Positions 38,759-47,087 of a stretch of 64,000 nt of DNA are shown piece after piece. This DNA comes from Arthrobacter crystallopoietes (lineage in GTDB: Bacteria; Actinomycetota; Actinomycetes; Actinomycetales; Micrococcaceae), in NCBI RefSeq assembly GCF_017603825.1, contig NZ_CP072014.1, positions 2,232,001 to 2,296,000 of the forward strand, given 5' to 3'. The first letter of the stretch is position 1, and each line of letters opens with the position of its first letter. The notes beneath the pieces are model-generated. The model did no database searches and was not told the origin of the DNA. It worked only from the letters and a program-made list of their open reading frames with translations. Position numbers and translations under genes: made by a program.

Positions 38759-39250
38759 TCAGGAGCGGGTGCGGCCGTAGCTGGGGTCAACGGCCTCGGG
38801 CGCCATGCCGAGCAGCTCGGCGGCTTGTTCCACCACGACATCGTGAACCAGTTCCGGCAGCTCCTCCCTGCTGTCCGCCTCCCGTTCCACCGGACGCCGG
38901 AAGACAGTAACGACGGCGGGCCGTCCCGGAGCCGCAGGAGTGAAGCTGCCAAGGGGCGCGGGGCCGCCTGCAGCAACCAGTTCCTCCAGGTTCGGCGGGA
39001 TTTCGGCGACCACGAATTGGGTGGCTTCGATGGGGTCCCCCCACAAATAATGAAGCCGTTCCGCGGAGTCCGAGACCCAGCCTTCAAAGCGCTCTTCCCG
39101 GGTGTGGTTGCCCGGCAGGTGGGCGGGCAGAAGCTCACCGCGCAGTCCGCGCCCGTGGCGGTTCCGCCGTCGTTGTTCGAACGGCTTTGATTTGCCGCCG
39201 GACTGCGCTGCACCACTCAGCCTGACGTCGAGCGATGGTCCGTTTTTCAT
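38759..39250 (-). CDS. zincin-like metallopeptidase family protein without an HExxH motif
   Basis: A 163-residue protein of the family in the position of Rv3259. The family start RRRNRHGRGLRGELLPAHLPG lies at about 27-47. The C-terminal region, where typical members have HExxH, reads LVHDVVVEQAAELLG, so the metal site is not intact and catalytic activity is doubtful. TAGAGT lies six bases before the ATG (leaderless pattern). It is divergent from the DUF3499 gene with 90 bases between the starts, as in Rv3259-Rv3258c. Role unknown. Confidence 0.75.
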   Translation of the reverse strand: MKNGPSLDVRLSGAAQSGGKSKPFEQRRRNRHGRGLRGELLPAHLPGNHTREERFEGWVSDSAERLHYLWGDPIEATQFVVAEIPPNLEELVAAGGPAPLGSFTPAAPGRPAVVTVFRRPVEREADSREELPELVHDVVVEQAAELLGMAPEAVDPSYGRTRS

Positions 39251-39340
39251 ATATTGACTCTAATCCTGTGCGCCGCCAAAAGCACGGCGAAGCGTGCCGT
39301 TGCACGTTCTTCAGGCCTGAGGCGGGTAGGATGCATAGTC

Positions 39341-39730
39341 GTGGGATCCATACGCCAATGTTCACGCTCGGCCTGTCAACGGTCGGCCATCGCTACTTTG
39401 ACGTACGTGTATGCCGATTCCACGGCTGTCCTCGGGCCGCTGGCCACCTATGCCGAACCGCACTGCTACGACCTGTGCGCCGAGCACGCGGAGCGGCTGA
39501 CCGTACCGCGCGGCTGGGAAGTCATGCGGCTGGCCCTGCCCGAGCAGCCTCCGGTCCCGAACACCGATGACCTGATGGCCCTGGCCAAGGCGGTCCGCGA
39601 GGCAGGAACCGTGCCCGCCGGTCCGGACGAAGCTCCGGCCCAGCGCGGCCTGCGCGAACCGATCGAGCCGCCGGCCGAGCCCGGCGGAGCCCGCCGCGGT
39701 CACCTGCGCATTCTGCGCGGACAGCAGTAG
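39341..39730 (+). CDS. DUF3499 family protein
   Basis: A 129-residue protein. The family core CSRSACQRSAIATLTYVYADS continues into GPLATYAEPHCYDLCAEHAERLTVPRGW (given here in parts), with cysteines and histidines that could bind zinc: C7, C12, then H-C-x3-C. The C-terminal 60 residues are Pro/Glu-rich. GTG 39341 is the start by homology; TAGGAT lies eight bases upstream and no ribosome site is visible, so a leaderless mRNA is likely. Trm112 and ahcY follow on the same strand. Confidence 0.85.
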   Translation: MGSIRQCSRSACQRSAIATLTYVYADSTAVLGPLATYAEPHCYDLCAEHAERLTVPRGWEVMRLALPEQPPVPNTDDLMALAKAVREAGTVPAGPDEAPAQRGLREPIEPPAEPGGARRGHLRILRGQQ

Positions 39731-39834
39731 GGCGATAACCTGAAGTGAAGAAATCCGCGCCGCCGGCCAGCCCGGGCCGTCTGCGTGCCGGTATGTCCTG
39801 ACGCCAGGATCACAGGATCAAAGGAACTATCACC

Positions 39835-40089
39835 ATGGCCCATCTTTCCCCTGAATTGCTTGCCGTCCTGCGCTGTCCGGTGACCGGCTCGTCGCTGGTC
39901 CAGGAAGGCGAGGAACTGGTTTCCAGCGCGAAGGACGCCAGCGGCCGGCAGCTGCGCTACCGCATCGACGAGGGCATCCCCGTCCTGCTTCCGCCGGCGC
40001 TGCAGGAAGCCGGCCAGGCCGGCGCCCAGCCCGCCAAAGAGCAGCCCGCCACCGACAATTCCCCGAATACCCCGGCAACCGACGCCTAA
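39835..40089 (+). CDS. Trm112 family protein (UPF0434)
   Basis: An 84-residue protein. The Trm112 core is visible: [15 protein letters not shown], then [16 protein letters not shown]. Only one cysteine of the usual zinc site remains. The family activates methyltransferases in eukaryotes and archaea; the bacterial role is less clear. The gene directly precedes ahcY, whose product removes the S-adenosylhomocysteine that methyltransferases release, so a link to methylation is plausible. AAGGAA lies about eight bases before the ATG. The Gln/Ala/Pro tail is disordered. Confidence 0.87.
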   Translation: MAHLSPELLAVLRCPVTGSSLVQEGEELVSSAKDASGRQLRYRIDEGIPVLLPPALQEAGQAGAQPAKEQPATDNSPNTPATDA

Positions 40090-40108
40090 CCAACGCCCAG
40101 GAGAACAC

Positions 40109-41611
40109 ATGTCATTCGATTACAAGGTCAAGGACCTTTCCCTGGCCGAGGCCGGCCGCCACCAGATCCGCCTCGCCGAGCACGAGATGCCGGGCCTGAT
40201 GGCCCTGCGCGAGGAGTTCGGCGCCAGCCAGCCGCTCAAGGGCGCCCGCATCGCCGGGTCCCTGCACATGACCGTGCAGACCGCCGTGCTGATCGAGACG
40301 CTGACCGCGCTCGGCGCAGAGGTCCGCTGGGCCTCGTGCAACATCTTCTCCACGCAGGACGAGGCCGCGGCCGCCATCGTCGTCGGCAAGGGAACTGTTG
40401 AAGATCCGCAGGGTGTGCCCGTGTTCGCCTGGAAGGGCGAGACGCTCGAAGAATACTGGTGGACCGCCACGCAGATCCTCAACTGGCCCGGCGCTGCCGA
40501 GAACCCCGAGCTCGGCCCCAACATGATTCTCGACGACGGCGGCGACGCCACCCTCCTGCTGCACAAGGGCGTCGAGTTCGAGGCCGCCGGCGCCGTTCCG
40601 GACGCCACCGCCGATGATGCCCACGAGTACACGATCATCCTCGACGTGCTGCGCAAGTCGCTGGCCGAGGACTCGCAGCGGTGGACCCGCATTGCCGGCG
40701 GCATCCTGGGCGTGACCGAGGAAACCACCACCGGCGTTCACCGCCTGTACCAGCTGGCCGAACAGGGCAAGCTGCTCTTCCCGGCCATCAACGTCAACGA
40801 CTCGGTCACCAAGTCCAAGTTCGACAACAAGTACGGCATCCGCCACTCCCTGCCGGACGGCATCAACCGCGCCACCGACGTCCTCATGGGCGGCAAGGTC
40901 GCCGTCGTCTGCGGTTACGGCGATGTGGGCAAGGGTGCCGCGGAGGCGCTGCGCGGCCAGGGCTCGCGCGTGATCGTCACCGAGATCGACCCGATCTGCG
41001 CGCTGCAGGCCGCGATGGACGGCTACCAGGTCACCACGCTGGAGAAGGTGGTGGACCAGGGCGACATCTTCATCACCACCACCGGCAACAAGGACGTCAT
41101 CATGGCCTCCGACATGCTCAAGATGAAGAACAAGGCCATCGTCGGCAACATCGGTCACTTCGACAATGAGATCGACATGGCCGGGCTCGAGAAGATCGAC
41201 GGCGTGCAGAAGGTCGAGATCAAGCCGCAGGTCCACGAGTGGGTCTTCGACGCTGACCCCGCCGCAGGCAAGGAGGGGCGCTCCATCATCGTGCTCTCCG
41301 AGGGCCGCCTGCTGAACCTGGGCAACGCCACCGGCCACCCGTCCTTCGTCATGAGCAACTCCTTCGCCAACCAGACCATCGCGCAGATCGAGCTGTTCAC
41401 CAAGGCCGGCAAGCCTGCCGCGGACTCGACCACCGGCGAACCGGAATACGCCAAGCAGGTCTACGTGCTGCCGAAGATCCTGGACGAGAAGGTTGCCCGC
41501 CTGCACCTGGGCGCCCTTGGCGTGGAGTTGACGGAACTGAACAAGGAGCAGGCGGAGTACCTGGACGTGGACGTGGCGGGGCCATACAAGCCGGAGCACT
41601 ACCGCTACTAA
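40109..41611 (+). CDS. ahcY: adenosylhomocysteinase
   Basis: A 500-residue NAD-dependent enzyme that hydrolyses S-adenosylhomocysteine to adenosine and homocysteine. The NAD site GYGDVGKG is at about 270-277. Other conserved parts are [20 protein letters not shown] (includes catalytic Lys/Asp neighbours) and [11 protein letters not shown]. The C-terminus KPEHYRY closes the active site of the partner subunit. It contains the extra segment near residues 150-190 seen in the longer mycobacterial-type enzymes. AGGAG lies six bases before the ATG. No S-adenosylhomocysteine riboswitch is seen upstream. Confidence 0.96.
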   Translation: MSFDYKVKDLSLAEAGRHQIRLAEHEMPGLMALREEFGASQPLKGARIAGSLHMTVQTAVLIETLTALGAEVRWASCNIFSTQDEAAAAIVVGKGTVEDPQGVPVFAWKGETLEEYWWTATQILNWPGAAENPELGPNMILDDGGDATLLLHKGVEFEAAGAVPDATADDAHEYTIILDVLRKSLAEDSQRWTRIAGGILGVTEETTTGVHRLYQLAEQGKLLFPAINVNDSVTKSKFDNKYGIRHSLPDGINRATDVLMGGKVAVVCGYGDVGKGAAEALRGQGSRVIVTEIDPICALQAAMDGYQVTTLEKVVDQGDIFITTTGNKDVIMASDMLKMKNKAIVGNIGHFDNEIDMAGLEKIDGVQKVEIKPQVHEWVFDADPAAGKEGRSIIVLSEGRLLNLGNATGHPSFVMSNSFANQTIAQIELFTKAGKPAADSTTGEPEYAKQVYVLPKILDEKVARLHLGALGVELTELNKEQAEYLDVDVAGPYKPEHYRY

Positions 41612-41646
41612 GTCCCAACGCACCACCGCTCTCCAGCGAACGACGG

Positions 41647-41684
41647 CGGGCCGGTCACCTTCGGGTGCCCGGCCCGCGGTTTTT
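41647..41684 (+). terminator. ahcY terminator with TTCG tetraloop
   Basis: A 13-position stem with one mismatch (CGGGCCGG-T-CACC against GGTG-C-CCGGCCCG) is closed by C(TTCG)G, the stable tetraloop, and is followed by CGG and five T. Confidence 0.92.
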
Positions 41685-41765
41685 CGTGGGCCCTGCTGCT
41701 GCTGACGGCGGTGCGACGTTTCTGTAGCCGCCCGATCCCATGTGAAGTTGCCCTAGCCCCTTCGA

Positions 41766-41852
41766 GCCCAGGTACTAAACGGGCCGCCGGCATCGCCGCA
41801 GGTCAGAGCATTGCTTGAATGCTAAAGCGGAGAAAAAGTGCCTAAACGTGGG
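41766..41852 (-). repeat. 87-bp dispersed intergenic element, copy C (reverse)
   Basis: The reverse complement aligns without gaps to copies A and B over 87 bases. It begins CCCACGTTTAGGC and contains TTCAAGCAATGCTCTGACCT, which differs from copy A at two positions in 20. It lies in the 408-base gap between the ahcY terminator and the aminotransferase gene. Apart from the terminator and the -10-like TAGGAT at 42005, nothing else is recognised in this gap. Confidence 0.75.
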
Positions 41853-42019
41853 CGCGAACGGACTCCCGAAGGACCGAACCACCGAAATCACCGCTCGCAG
41901 CGCTGCGCCGTGCCGCCCGTTCCCCGTGGCGGGCGAAAGCCGGACCGGCTGGCATGATGAAGTGAGGCGTGCAGCCAGGCTGCACCGAGAACCGCTCACA
42001 ACGTTAGGATGCAGACGTC

Positions 42020-43129
42020 ATGACCATGAGTCCGGATCGGATCATTCCCACCCGTCATCTGTTTGGGCCGGGGCCATGCAACCCCTACCCGGAGGCGACC
42101 GCGGCGCTGGGCCTGCCGCTGATCGGGCACCTGGACCCGGAATTCATCGCACGGATGGACCGGACCAACGAGGGGCTGCGGGTGCTCTGGGGAACCCGGA
42201 ACGCCCGGACCCTGCCGCTGAGCGCCACCGGCTCGGCCGGCATGGAAGCCGCTTTCGTCAATACCGTGCAGTCGGGCGACGTCGCCGTCATCGCGGTGAA
42301 CGGCCTCTTCGGCGAGCGGATGTGCGAGGTCGCCTCGCGCGCAGGCGCCGAGGTTGTGCGCGTAGACCACGAATGGGGCACGCCGGTGGACGCCGAGCGG
42401 GTTGCCGCTGCGTATCCGAACCCCACGGTGATCGGTGCCGTCCACGCAGAGACGAGCACCGGCGTCCTGAGCGATATCGCTGCGCTCGGCGCCATCAAGG
42501 GTGACGCCCTGCTGATTACCGATGCCGTGACATCCATCGGCGGCATGCCCCTCCGCGCGGACGATTGGGGCATCGACGTCGGTTATGCCGGCACGCAGAA
42601 GTGCCTCGGCGTGGCTCCGGGACTCGCACCGTTCACCATCTCGGACCGCGCCTTCGAACGCCGTGTGCCCAAGCCGCAGTCCTGGTACCTGGATCTGGGG
42701 CTGCTCGGCGGCTATGCCAATGGTGCACCCGGCGGACAGCGCGCCTACCACCACACCGCTCCGGTGGGCATGGTTGCCAGCCTCGAAGCGGGCATCAACC
42801 GCATCCTGGCGGAGGGGCTCGACGCGGTGACCGAACGCCACCGCTCGGCCGGCAAGGCTTTGCAGGACGGGCTGCAGGAGATGGGCCTGGAGCTGTTCGC
42901 GGCCGAGGGTCACCGGCTGCCGCAACTGACCACGGTGAAGGTTCCCGAGGGGGTCGACGCCGCGGCGGTCCGTGGCTACCTGCTGGAGAATTTCAACGTC
43001 GAGATCGGTGCGGGGGCCGGCGAGTTCACGTCTACCGTCTGGCGCATCGGGCTCATGGGTCCCAACGCCAACCCGGCCTCCGTGGCGCTGCTGCTGGGCG
43101 CCCTCAAGGAAGCCATCGCCAAGGCCTGA
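42020..43129 (+). CDS. class V aminotransferase (alanine/serine-glyoxylate type)
   Basis: A 369-residue pyridoxal-phosphate enzyme. The cofactor lysine is K194 in AGTQKCLGV. Early motif FGPGPCNPYPEA and the Ala/Gly-rich ATGSAGMEAAF loop, plus DAVTSIGGM before the lysine, place it in the alanine-glyoxylate / serine-glyoxylate aminotransferase group. It would use glyoxylate or pyruvate as acceptor; the exact pair cannot be decided. TAGGAT lies nine bases before the ATG and no ribosome site is clear. Confidence 0.88.
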   Translation: MTMSPDRIIPTRHLFGPGPCNPYPEATAALGLPLIGHLDPEFIARMDRTNEGLRVLWGTRNARTLPLSATGSAGMEAAFVNTVQSGDVAVIAVNGLFGERMCEVASRAGAEVVRVDHEWGTPVDAERVAAAYPNPTVIGAVHAETSTGVLSDIAALGAIKGDALLITDAVTSIGGMPLRADDWGIDVGYAGTQKCLGVAPGLAPFTISDRAFERRVPKPQSWYLDLGLLGGYANGAPGGQRAYHHTAPVGMVASLEAGINRILAEGLDAVTERHRSAGKALQDGLQEMGLELFAAEGHRLPQLTTVKVPEGVDAAAVRGYLLENFNVEIGAGAGEFTSTVWRIGLMGPNANPASVALLLGALKEAIAKA

Positions 43130-43136
43130 CCTGATT

Positions 43137-43177
43137 GCGGTTTCGGTTCCAAGCCGTTGGTCCGGAACCGAAACCGC
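43137..43177. terminator. bidirectional terminator between aminotransferase and RDD gene
   Basis: A perfect 14-pair stem (GCGGTTTCGGTTCC with GGAACCGAAACCGC) with a 13-base loop ends directly at the RDD stop codon. The two genes converge here. Confidence 0.88.
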
Positions 43178-43981
43178 TCAGTCCTGGAACGGGAGCGAGT
43201 GCAGCCGCCGGCTTTGGGCCTGGGACCGTTCGTACTGGCGGCTGAGCCGGACGAAGTCGCGTTCCCGGCGTTCGGCCATGACCGCGATCAGGAACATTTC
43301 CGGCGCGGTCCCGGCTGGCGGCGGGGGAGAAACAAAGCCCGAGGTCTCGTTCGCCAGATCGATCGCCAGCCGTTCCCGCGAGGCCGGAATCATCTTGGGC
43401 GACTGGACGATGAACTGGGAGATCCGGCGGGCCAGCGGCTCCGGCAGCCGCCCCATGTCGGTCAGCTTCACCCACGGCACCAGCTGGGGCGGAATGTGCG
43501 GAAGTTCCTGCGGGATGACTCCCACGCGTTCGCGCATGCTGTAGGTCCCGGCGAGCAGATCGCCCAGCCGCTTGGACCGGTCATTGAAGAGTGCGACGAC
43601 GAACGCCACGGAACCGAGCAGCAGGTACAGCTCGAACACGCCCACCAGCCCACGGATCAAGGCATGCCGGAAGCGGATGGAGCCGCCATCGTCGCGCACT
43701 ATCCGCAGTCCCATGATCAGCCGGCCGATCGACTTGCCGCGGGTGAGCGTCTCAAAGGTCACGGGCACGATCACGAGGAAAAACACCACCATGGTCAGCA
43801 CCAGGGCCTGCGCCGCCGCAGGGTCGAAGCCGATCTGCACGGTTTCCGCCAGGAACGCGGTGGTGAGGATCAGCAGCAGGAAGTTGATGATGCAATCGAT
43901 CATCGAGCTCAGCGCGCGCACCCCGAACGACGCCGGACGCAGTTCCAGGACGACGGCCTCGCCCGTGACGATGTTGCTCAT
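43178..43981 (-). CDS. RDD family membrane protein
   Basis: A 267-residue protein. The RDD domain spans about residues 12-150 with three helices; the family residues appear in SFGVRALSSMID (Arg and Asp) and GRLIMGLRIVRDDG. The C-terminal 115 residues are hydrophilic. TAGAGT lies six bases before the ATG. It is divergent from the SpoIIM-like gene (91 bases). In M. tuberculosis RDD, SpoIIM, DUF58 and MoxR genes are together (Rv3692-Rv3695); here the pair is about 8 kb away from the DUF58-MoxR set. Function unknown; transport or envelope stress is possible. Confidence 0.88.
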   Translation of the reverse strand: MSNIVTGEAVVLELRPASFGVRALSSMIDCIINFLLLILTTAFLAETVQIGFDPAAAQALVLTMVVFFLVIVPVTFETLTRGKSIGRLIMGLRIVRDDGGSIRFRHALIRGLVGVFELYLLLGSVAFVVALFNDRSKRLGDLLAGTYSMRERVGVIPQELPHIPPQLVPWVKLTDMGRLPEPLARRISQFIVQSPKMIPASRERLAIDLANETSGFVSPPPPAGTAPEMFLIAVMAERRERDFVRLSRQYERSQAQSRRLHSLPFQD

Positions 43982-44072
43982 GCCACCACTCTACCGAGCA
44001 CGCGGTCAGCCAACCGAGCGCCCGGCGGCCAAACCCAGCTCTCGCGCGGCCGTAGACCGATAGGCTGGAGGC

Positions 44073-45065
44073 GTGGATATCGATGCCTTCACCGCGGTGC
44101 ACCAGCATGACTGGAAACGCCTGGACGAGCTCAGCGCCAAGCGCCGCCTGACCGGCGAGGAAGCCGACGAGCTGCTTGTGCTGTACCAGCGCACCTCCAC
44201 GCACCTGTCGATGATCCGCTCGATCGCGCCCGAAAGCCAGATCTCCGGCGCGCTCTCCACGCGGCTGTCCCGCGCGCGCACCAAATTTACCGGCGCGCGT
44301 TCCAACTTCGCCGAGGATGTTGCAGGATTCTTTGTGCTCTCGCTGCCCGCGGCGTTCTACAGGATCCGCTGGCTGACGGTCGTCATCGGCGTCGTTTTTA
44401 TCCTGGTGTCCTGGCTCTTCGGCGCCTGGGTTACCGGCAACCCCGAGGTCATCAAGGCCATCGGTTCCGATGAAGAGCTGCGCCAGTACGTCGAAGAGGA
44501 CTTCGTCAACTACTACAAGGAAAACCCCAACGCCTCCTTCGCCGGCATGGTCTGGACCAACAACGCGTGGATCGCCGCCCAGTGCGTTGCCTTCGGCGTG
44601 ACCGGTCTCTGGGTCCCGTACGTGCTCTACATGAACGCCCAGGGCGTGGGCATGGCCGGCGGAATGATGGCCGCCTACGACCAGTTGGACACCTTTTTCC
44701 TCTACATCCTGCCGCACGGCCTGATGGAGATGACCGCCATTTTCATTGCCGGCGCCGCTGGCCTGCGGATCTTCTGGTCCTGGATCTCGCCCGGGCGGAT
44801 GACCCGCGCCGCGTCGCTCGCGCAAGAAGGCCGTTCGCTGATCACCGTGGCCCTGGGGCTGGTGCTGGTCCTGTTCATCTCCGGCCTCGTGGAGGGCTTC
44901 GTGACGCCGAGCGACCTGCCGCACTGGGCCCGCATCGGCATCGGCGCGCTGGTGCTCGCCGCGTACTGGACCTACACCCTGGTGCTCGGCCGCCGCGCCT
45001 ACAACGCCGGGGAACGCGGCGATCTGGGCCGCTTCGATGCCGGCGAGGTTGCCCGGACCAGCTGA
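44073..45065 (+). CDS. SpoIIM (DUF95) family membrane protein
   Basis: A 330-residue protein with a soluble 95-residue N-terminus and six predicted helices. Conserved SpoIIM residues occur in LPHGLMEMTAIFIAGAAG. Outside spore formers the family is coupled to RDD and MoxR-DUF58 genes. The start is GTG 44073; it has both GGAGG directly upstream and TAGGCT six bases before it, so the leaderless reading is uncertain. Function unknown. Confidence 0.88.
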   Translation: MDIDAFTAVHQHDWKRLDELSAKRRLTGEEADELLVLYQRTSTHLSMIRSIAPESQISGALSTRLSRARTKFTGARSNFAEDVAGFFVLSLPAAFYRIRWLTVVIGVVFILVSWLFGAWVTGNPEVIKAIGSDEELRQYVEEDFVNYYKENPNASFAGMVWTNNAWIAAQCVAFGVTGLWVPYVLYMNAQGVGMAGGMMAAYDQLDTFFLYILPHGLMEMTAIFIAGAAGLRIFWSWISPGRMTRAASLAQEGRSLITVALGLVLVLFISGLVEGFVTPSDLPHWARIGIGALVLAAYWTYTLVLGRRAYNAGERGDLGRFDAGEVARTS

Positions 45066-45226
45066 GCCGCTCCCTGAACTGGGTCCGGCCGCCAGCGACG
45101 ACTTCCGCCGGAGCCGCCGGTAACCCGGCGACTCATCAGGTGCCGTCGGGGTGGCATCCGCAGCCGGAACCCTACCGGCGGTACTGTCTTTAACAGACGT
45201 GCCCAGCGCGAGGAAAGAGGGAGAAC

Positions 45227-47044
45227 GTGGCAGGCGAGGACCGGATCTCCGGCAACTTTGAGAACCCCCGTACGGATCGTACGCCGGATACCGACAGCGA
45301 CCCCGTCGAGGTGCCCGCGCCTCCGGTCCCGGCCAGCGGCCGGTTCCTTGACGAGTCCAACCGGCTGCCGATGCGCAAGGCCAGCCGCTTGCCCGATCTG
45401 AGCGCCTTCAACAAGGAATCCCGCGGCACGGCAAAGAATAACGACGGCGGTGCCTCCTCAGCGAATAACGACGGCGGTGTTCCAGCCGCCTCGCGCTTCA
45501 AACCGGACGCCGTCCCCGGCTGGGGGAGCCCCGCGCCGAAGCCGACTGACTCGGCGCAGGTCGACGCTTCCCCGAAGCCGGGCCAGCCGGGAGCAGATCG
45601 GATAGCGACAGAGCACTCCGGAGCAGAACAGCCCCGGTCAGATCGACCGGCGCCAGCCAAGCCGCGGACAGGCTCAACCCGTATCGCAGAGTCAAAGAAT
45701 GGGAAGGAGCCGGAGCCGCGGGCCGCTCAGGTTATCGGCGCGGCTGCCCAGGCAGAGCGAAAATCCACTGACGGCGCGGCTCCCTCGGCGGGCCCGGTGT
45801 CTGCGGATGAAGCTGCTCCCTCGACGAAGGTGGCCCCGACGGTTGCGACACCTGCTGATAGCAAGGCTTCGCCAAGCACAGCTACCGCCGCGGTCCCGCC
45901 CGACTCCGCTGTTCCGCCGGCCTCCCAGGACGAACAGCAGGAAGACATGCAGTCTTCAACAGAGCCGGCCCCCGGACCGAACCCGGAGCCGGCCCCCGAA
46001 CCGACCCCGGAGCAGAACCCTGCGAACCCCCGGGCGGATCGGGCGTCGGAATGGCAGTCGAGCCCAGCCGAGACAGTGCGGGCGGAGAAGACCCGCACCC
46101 GTCCCGGAGATAAAGGTGGCGGCGCAACCTCGGTGGCGGCAGCAGCGGCGTCGTCCGCGGTTGTGGGCGGGGCCGAAGGCGGAGCTGCCAAGGGAGCTGG
46201 CAACGGGCCCGGCGCGAAGCATGCCGCCGGGAAGCAGGCCGCCTCGAAACCGAACCGGCCGGTGCTTTCAGACGTGGAGCGCCGGGCGGCCGAGCGCGAG
46301 GAAGCCGTCAACGCGAAGCCTCCGGCGGGCCGGATCCTGCAGGTGATGCTCGCCGTCTTATTCCCGTTCCTGCTGATCATCGGGGCAATCCGTGCGGTGT
46401 GCACGCCGCTGTTTCTGTGGATCGAGTACAACCGGCCGGGGTTCCCGGCGGACAGTTTCGGGTTCAGCACCGAGGACCGGATGACCTACGGCTCGTACGC
46501 GGTGGATTACCTGCTGAACTGGGCCGGGCCGCGCTACCTCGGCGGGCTCGTGGGGCCGGACGGGGAACAGTTGTTCCTCGACAGCGAGGTCGGGCACATG
46601 GCGGACGTGAAGACCGTGATCATGGGCGCGTGGATTGCGGGAGCGGCCATGCTGGTCCTGAGCGTGCTCGCGGTGATTTACCTGGCGCGCAAGTATCCCG
46701 GCGGCATCCGGCGCGGCCTGTTCGCCGGCTCCGCCGCTACCCTGATCCTGATTATCGTGCTCGGCGTGCTGGGCGCGTTGAACTGGCAGGGGTTCTTCAC
46801 CGCGTTCCACGGGGTCTTCTTCGCGGACGGTACCTGGACGTTCTTTGTGGACGACACGCTGATCCGGCTGTTCCCCGCCCAGTTCTGGATGGATGCGGGC
46901 ATCGTGATCGCGGTGCTGGTGCTGATGGTGTCCTCGCTGGTGCTGGCCTTCACCTGGCCGACCAAGTCCAGGCGGGAACGCAGCTCCGAGAAGCTCGCAG
47001 CCGCGCGCGCCCGCTACCTGCAGGACCTGCGCGAGGACTTCTAA
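45227..47044 (+). CDS. TIGR01906/DUF1461 family membrane protein with a very long disordered N-terminus
   Basis: A 605-residue protein. The C-terminal 235 residues are the DUF1461 domain with five predicted helices and the motif FFVDDTLIRLFPAQFW before the last one. The first 370 residues are Pro/Ala/Ser/Glu-rich, with no fold, and include a 16-base direct repeat (AATAACGACGGCGGTG at 45437 and 45463) that gives NNDGG twice. Typical family members are much shorter, so the extension is an oddity. The GTG start has GGGAG six bases upstream, which supports translation of the whole frame. Function unknown. Confidence 0.82.
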   Translation: MAGEDRISGNFENPRTDRTPDTDSDPVEVPAPPVPASGRFLDESNRLPMRKASRLPDLSAFNKESRGTAKNNDGGASSANNDGGVPAASRFKPDAVPGWGSPAPKPTDSAQVDASPKPGQPGADRIATEHSGAEQPRSDRPAPAKPRTGSTRIAESKNGKEPEPRAAQVIGAAAQAERKSTDGAAPSAGPVSADEAAPSTKVAPTVATPADSKASPSTATAAVPPDSAVPPASQDEQQEDMQSSTEPAPGPNPEPAPEPTPEQNPANPRADRASEWQSSPAETVRAEKTRTRPGDKGGGATSVAAAAASSAVVGGAEGGAAKGAGNGPGAKHAAGKQAASKPNRPVLSDVERRAAEREEAVNAKPPAGRILQVMLAVLFPFLLIIGAIRAVCTPLFLWIEYNRPGFPADSFGFSTEDRMTYGSYAVDYLLNWAGPRYLGGLVGPDGEQLFLDSEVGHMADVKTVIMGAWIAGAAMLVLSVLAVIYLARKYPGGIRRGLFAGSAATLILIIVLGVLGALNWQGFFTAFHGVFFADGTWTFFVDDTLIRLFPAQFWMDAGIVIAVLVLMVSSLVLAFTWPTKSRRERSSEKLAAARARYLQDLREDF

Positions 47045-47046
47045 AT

Positions 47047-47076
47047 ATCTGGCGCCCCACACGCGGGGCGCCAGAT
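47047..47076. terminator. bidirectional terminator between DUF1461 gene and fadD
   Basis: Perfect 12-pair stem ATCTGGCGCCCC with GGGGCGCCAGAT around ACACGC, three bases past the stop of the plus-strand gene and before the stop of the minus-strand gene. Confidence 0.88.
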
Positions 47077-47087
47077 CAGCCGTCAGA

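Noticed and set aside
39731-40108. S-adenosylhomocysteine riboswitch for ahcY
   Set aside because: The space upstream of ahcY is occupied by the Trm112 gene and only 19 bases separate them.
40112-41626. 504-codon antisense open frame opposite ahcY
   Set aside because: ahcY is certain; the reversed frame is an artefact of strong third-position G+C bias.
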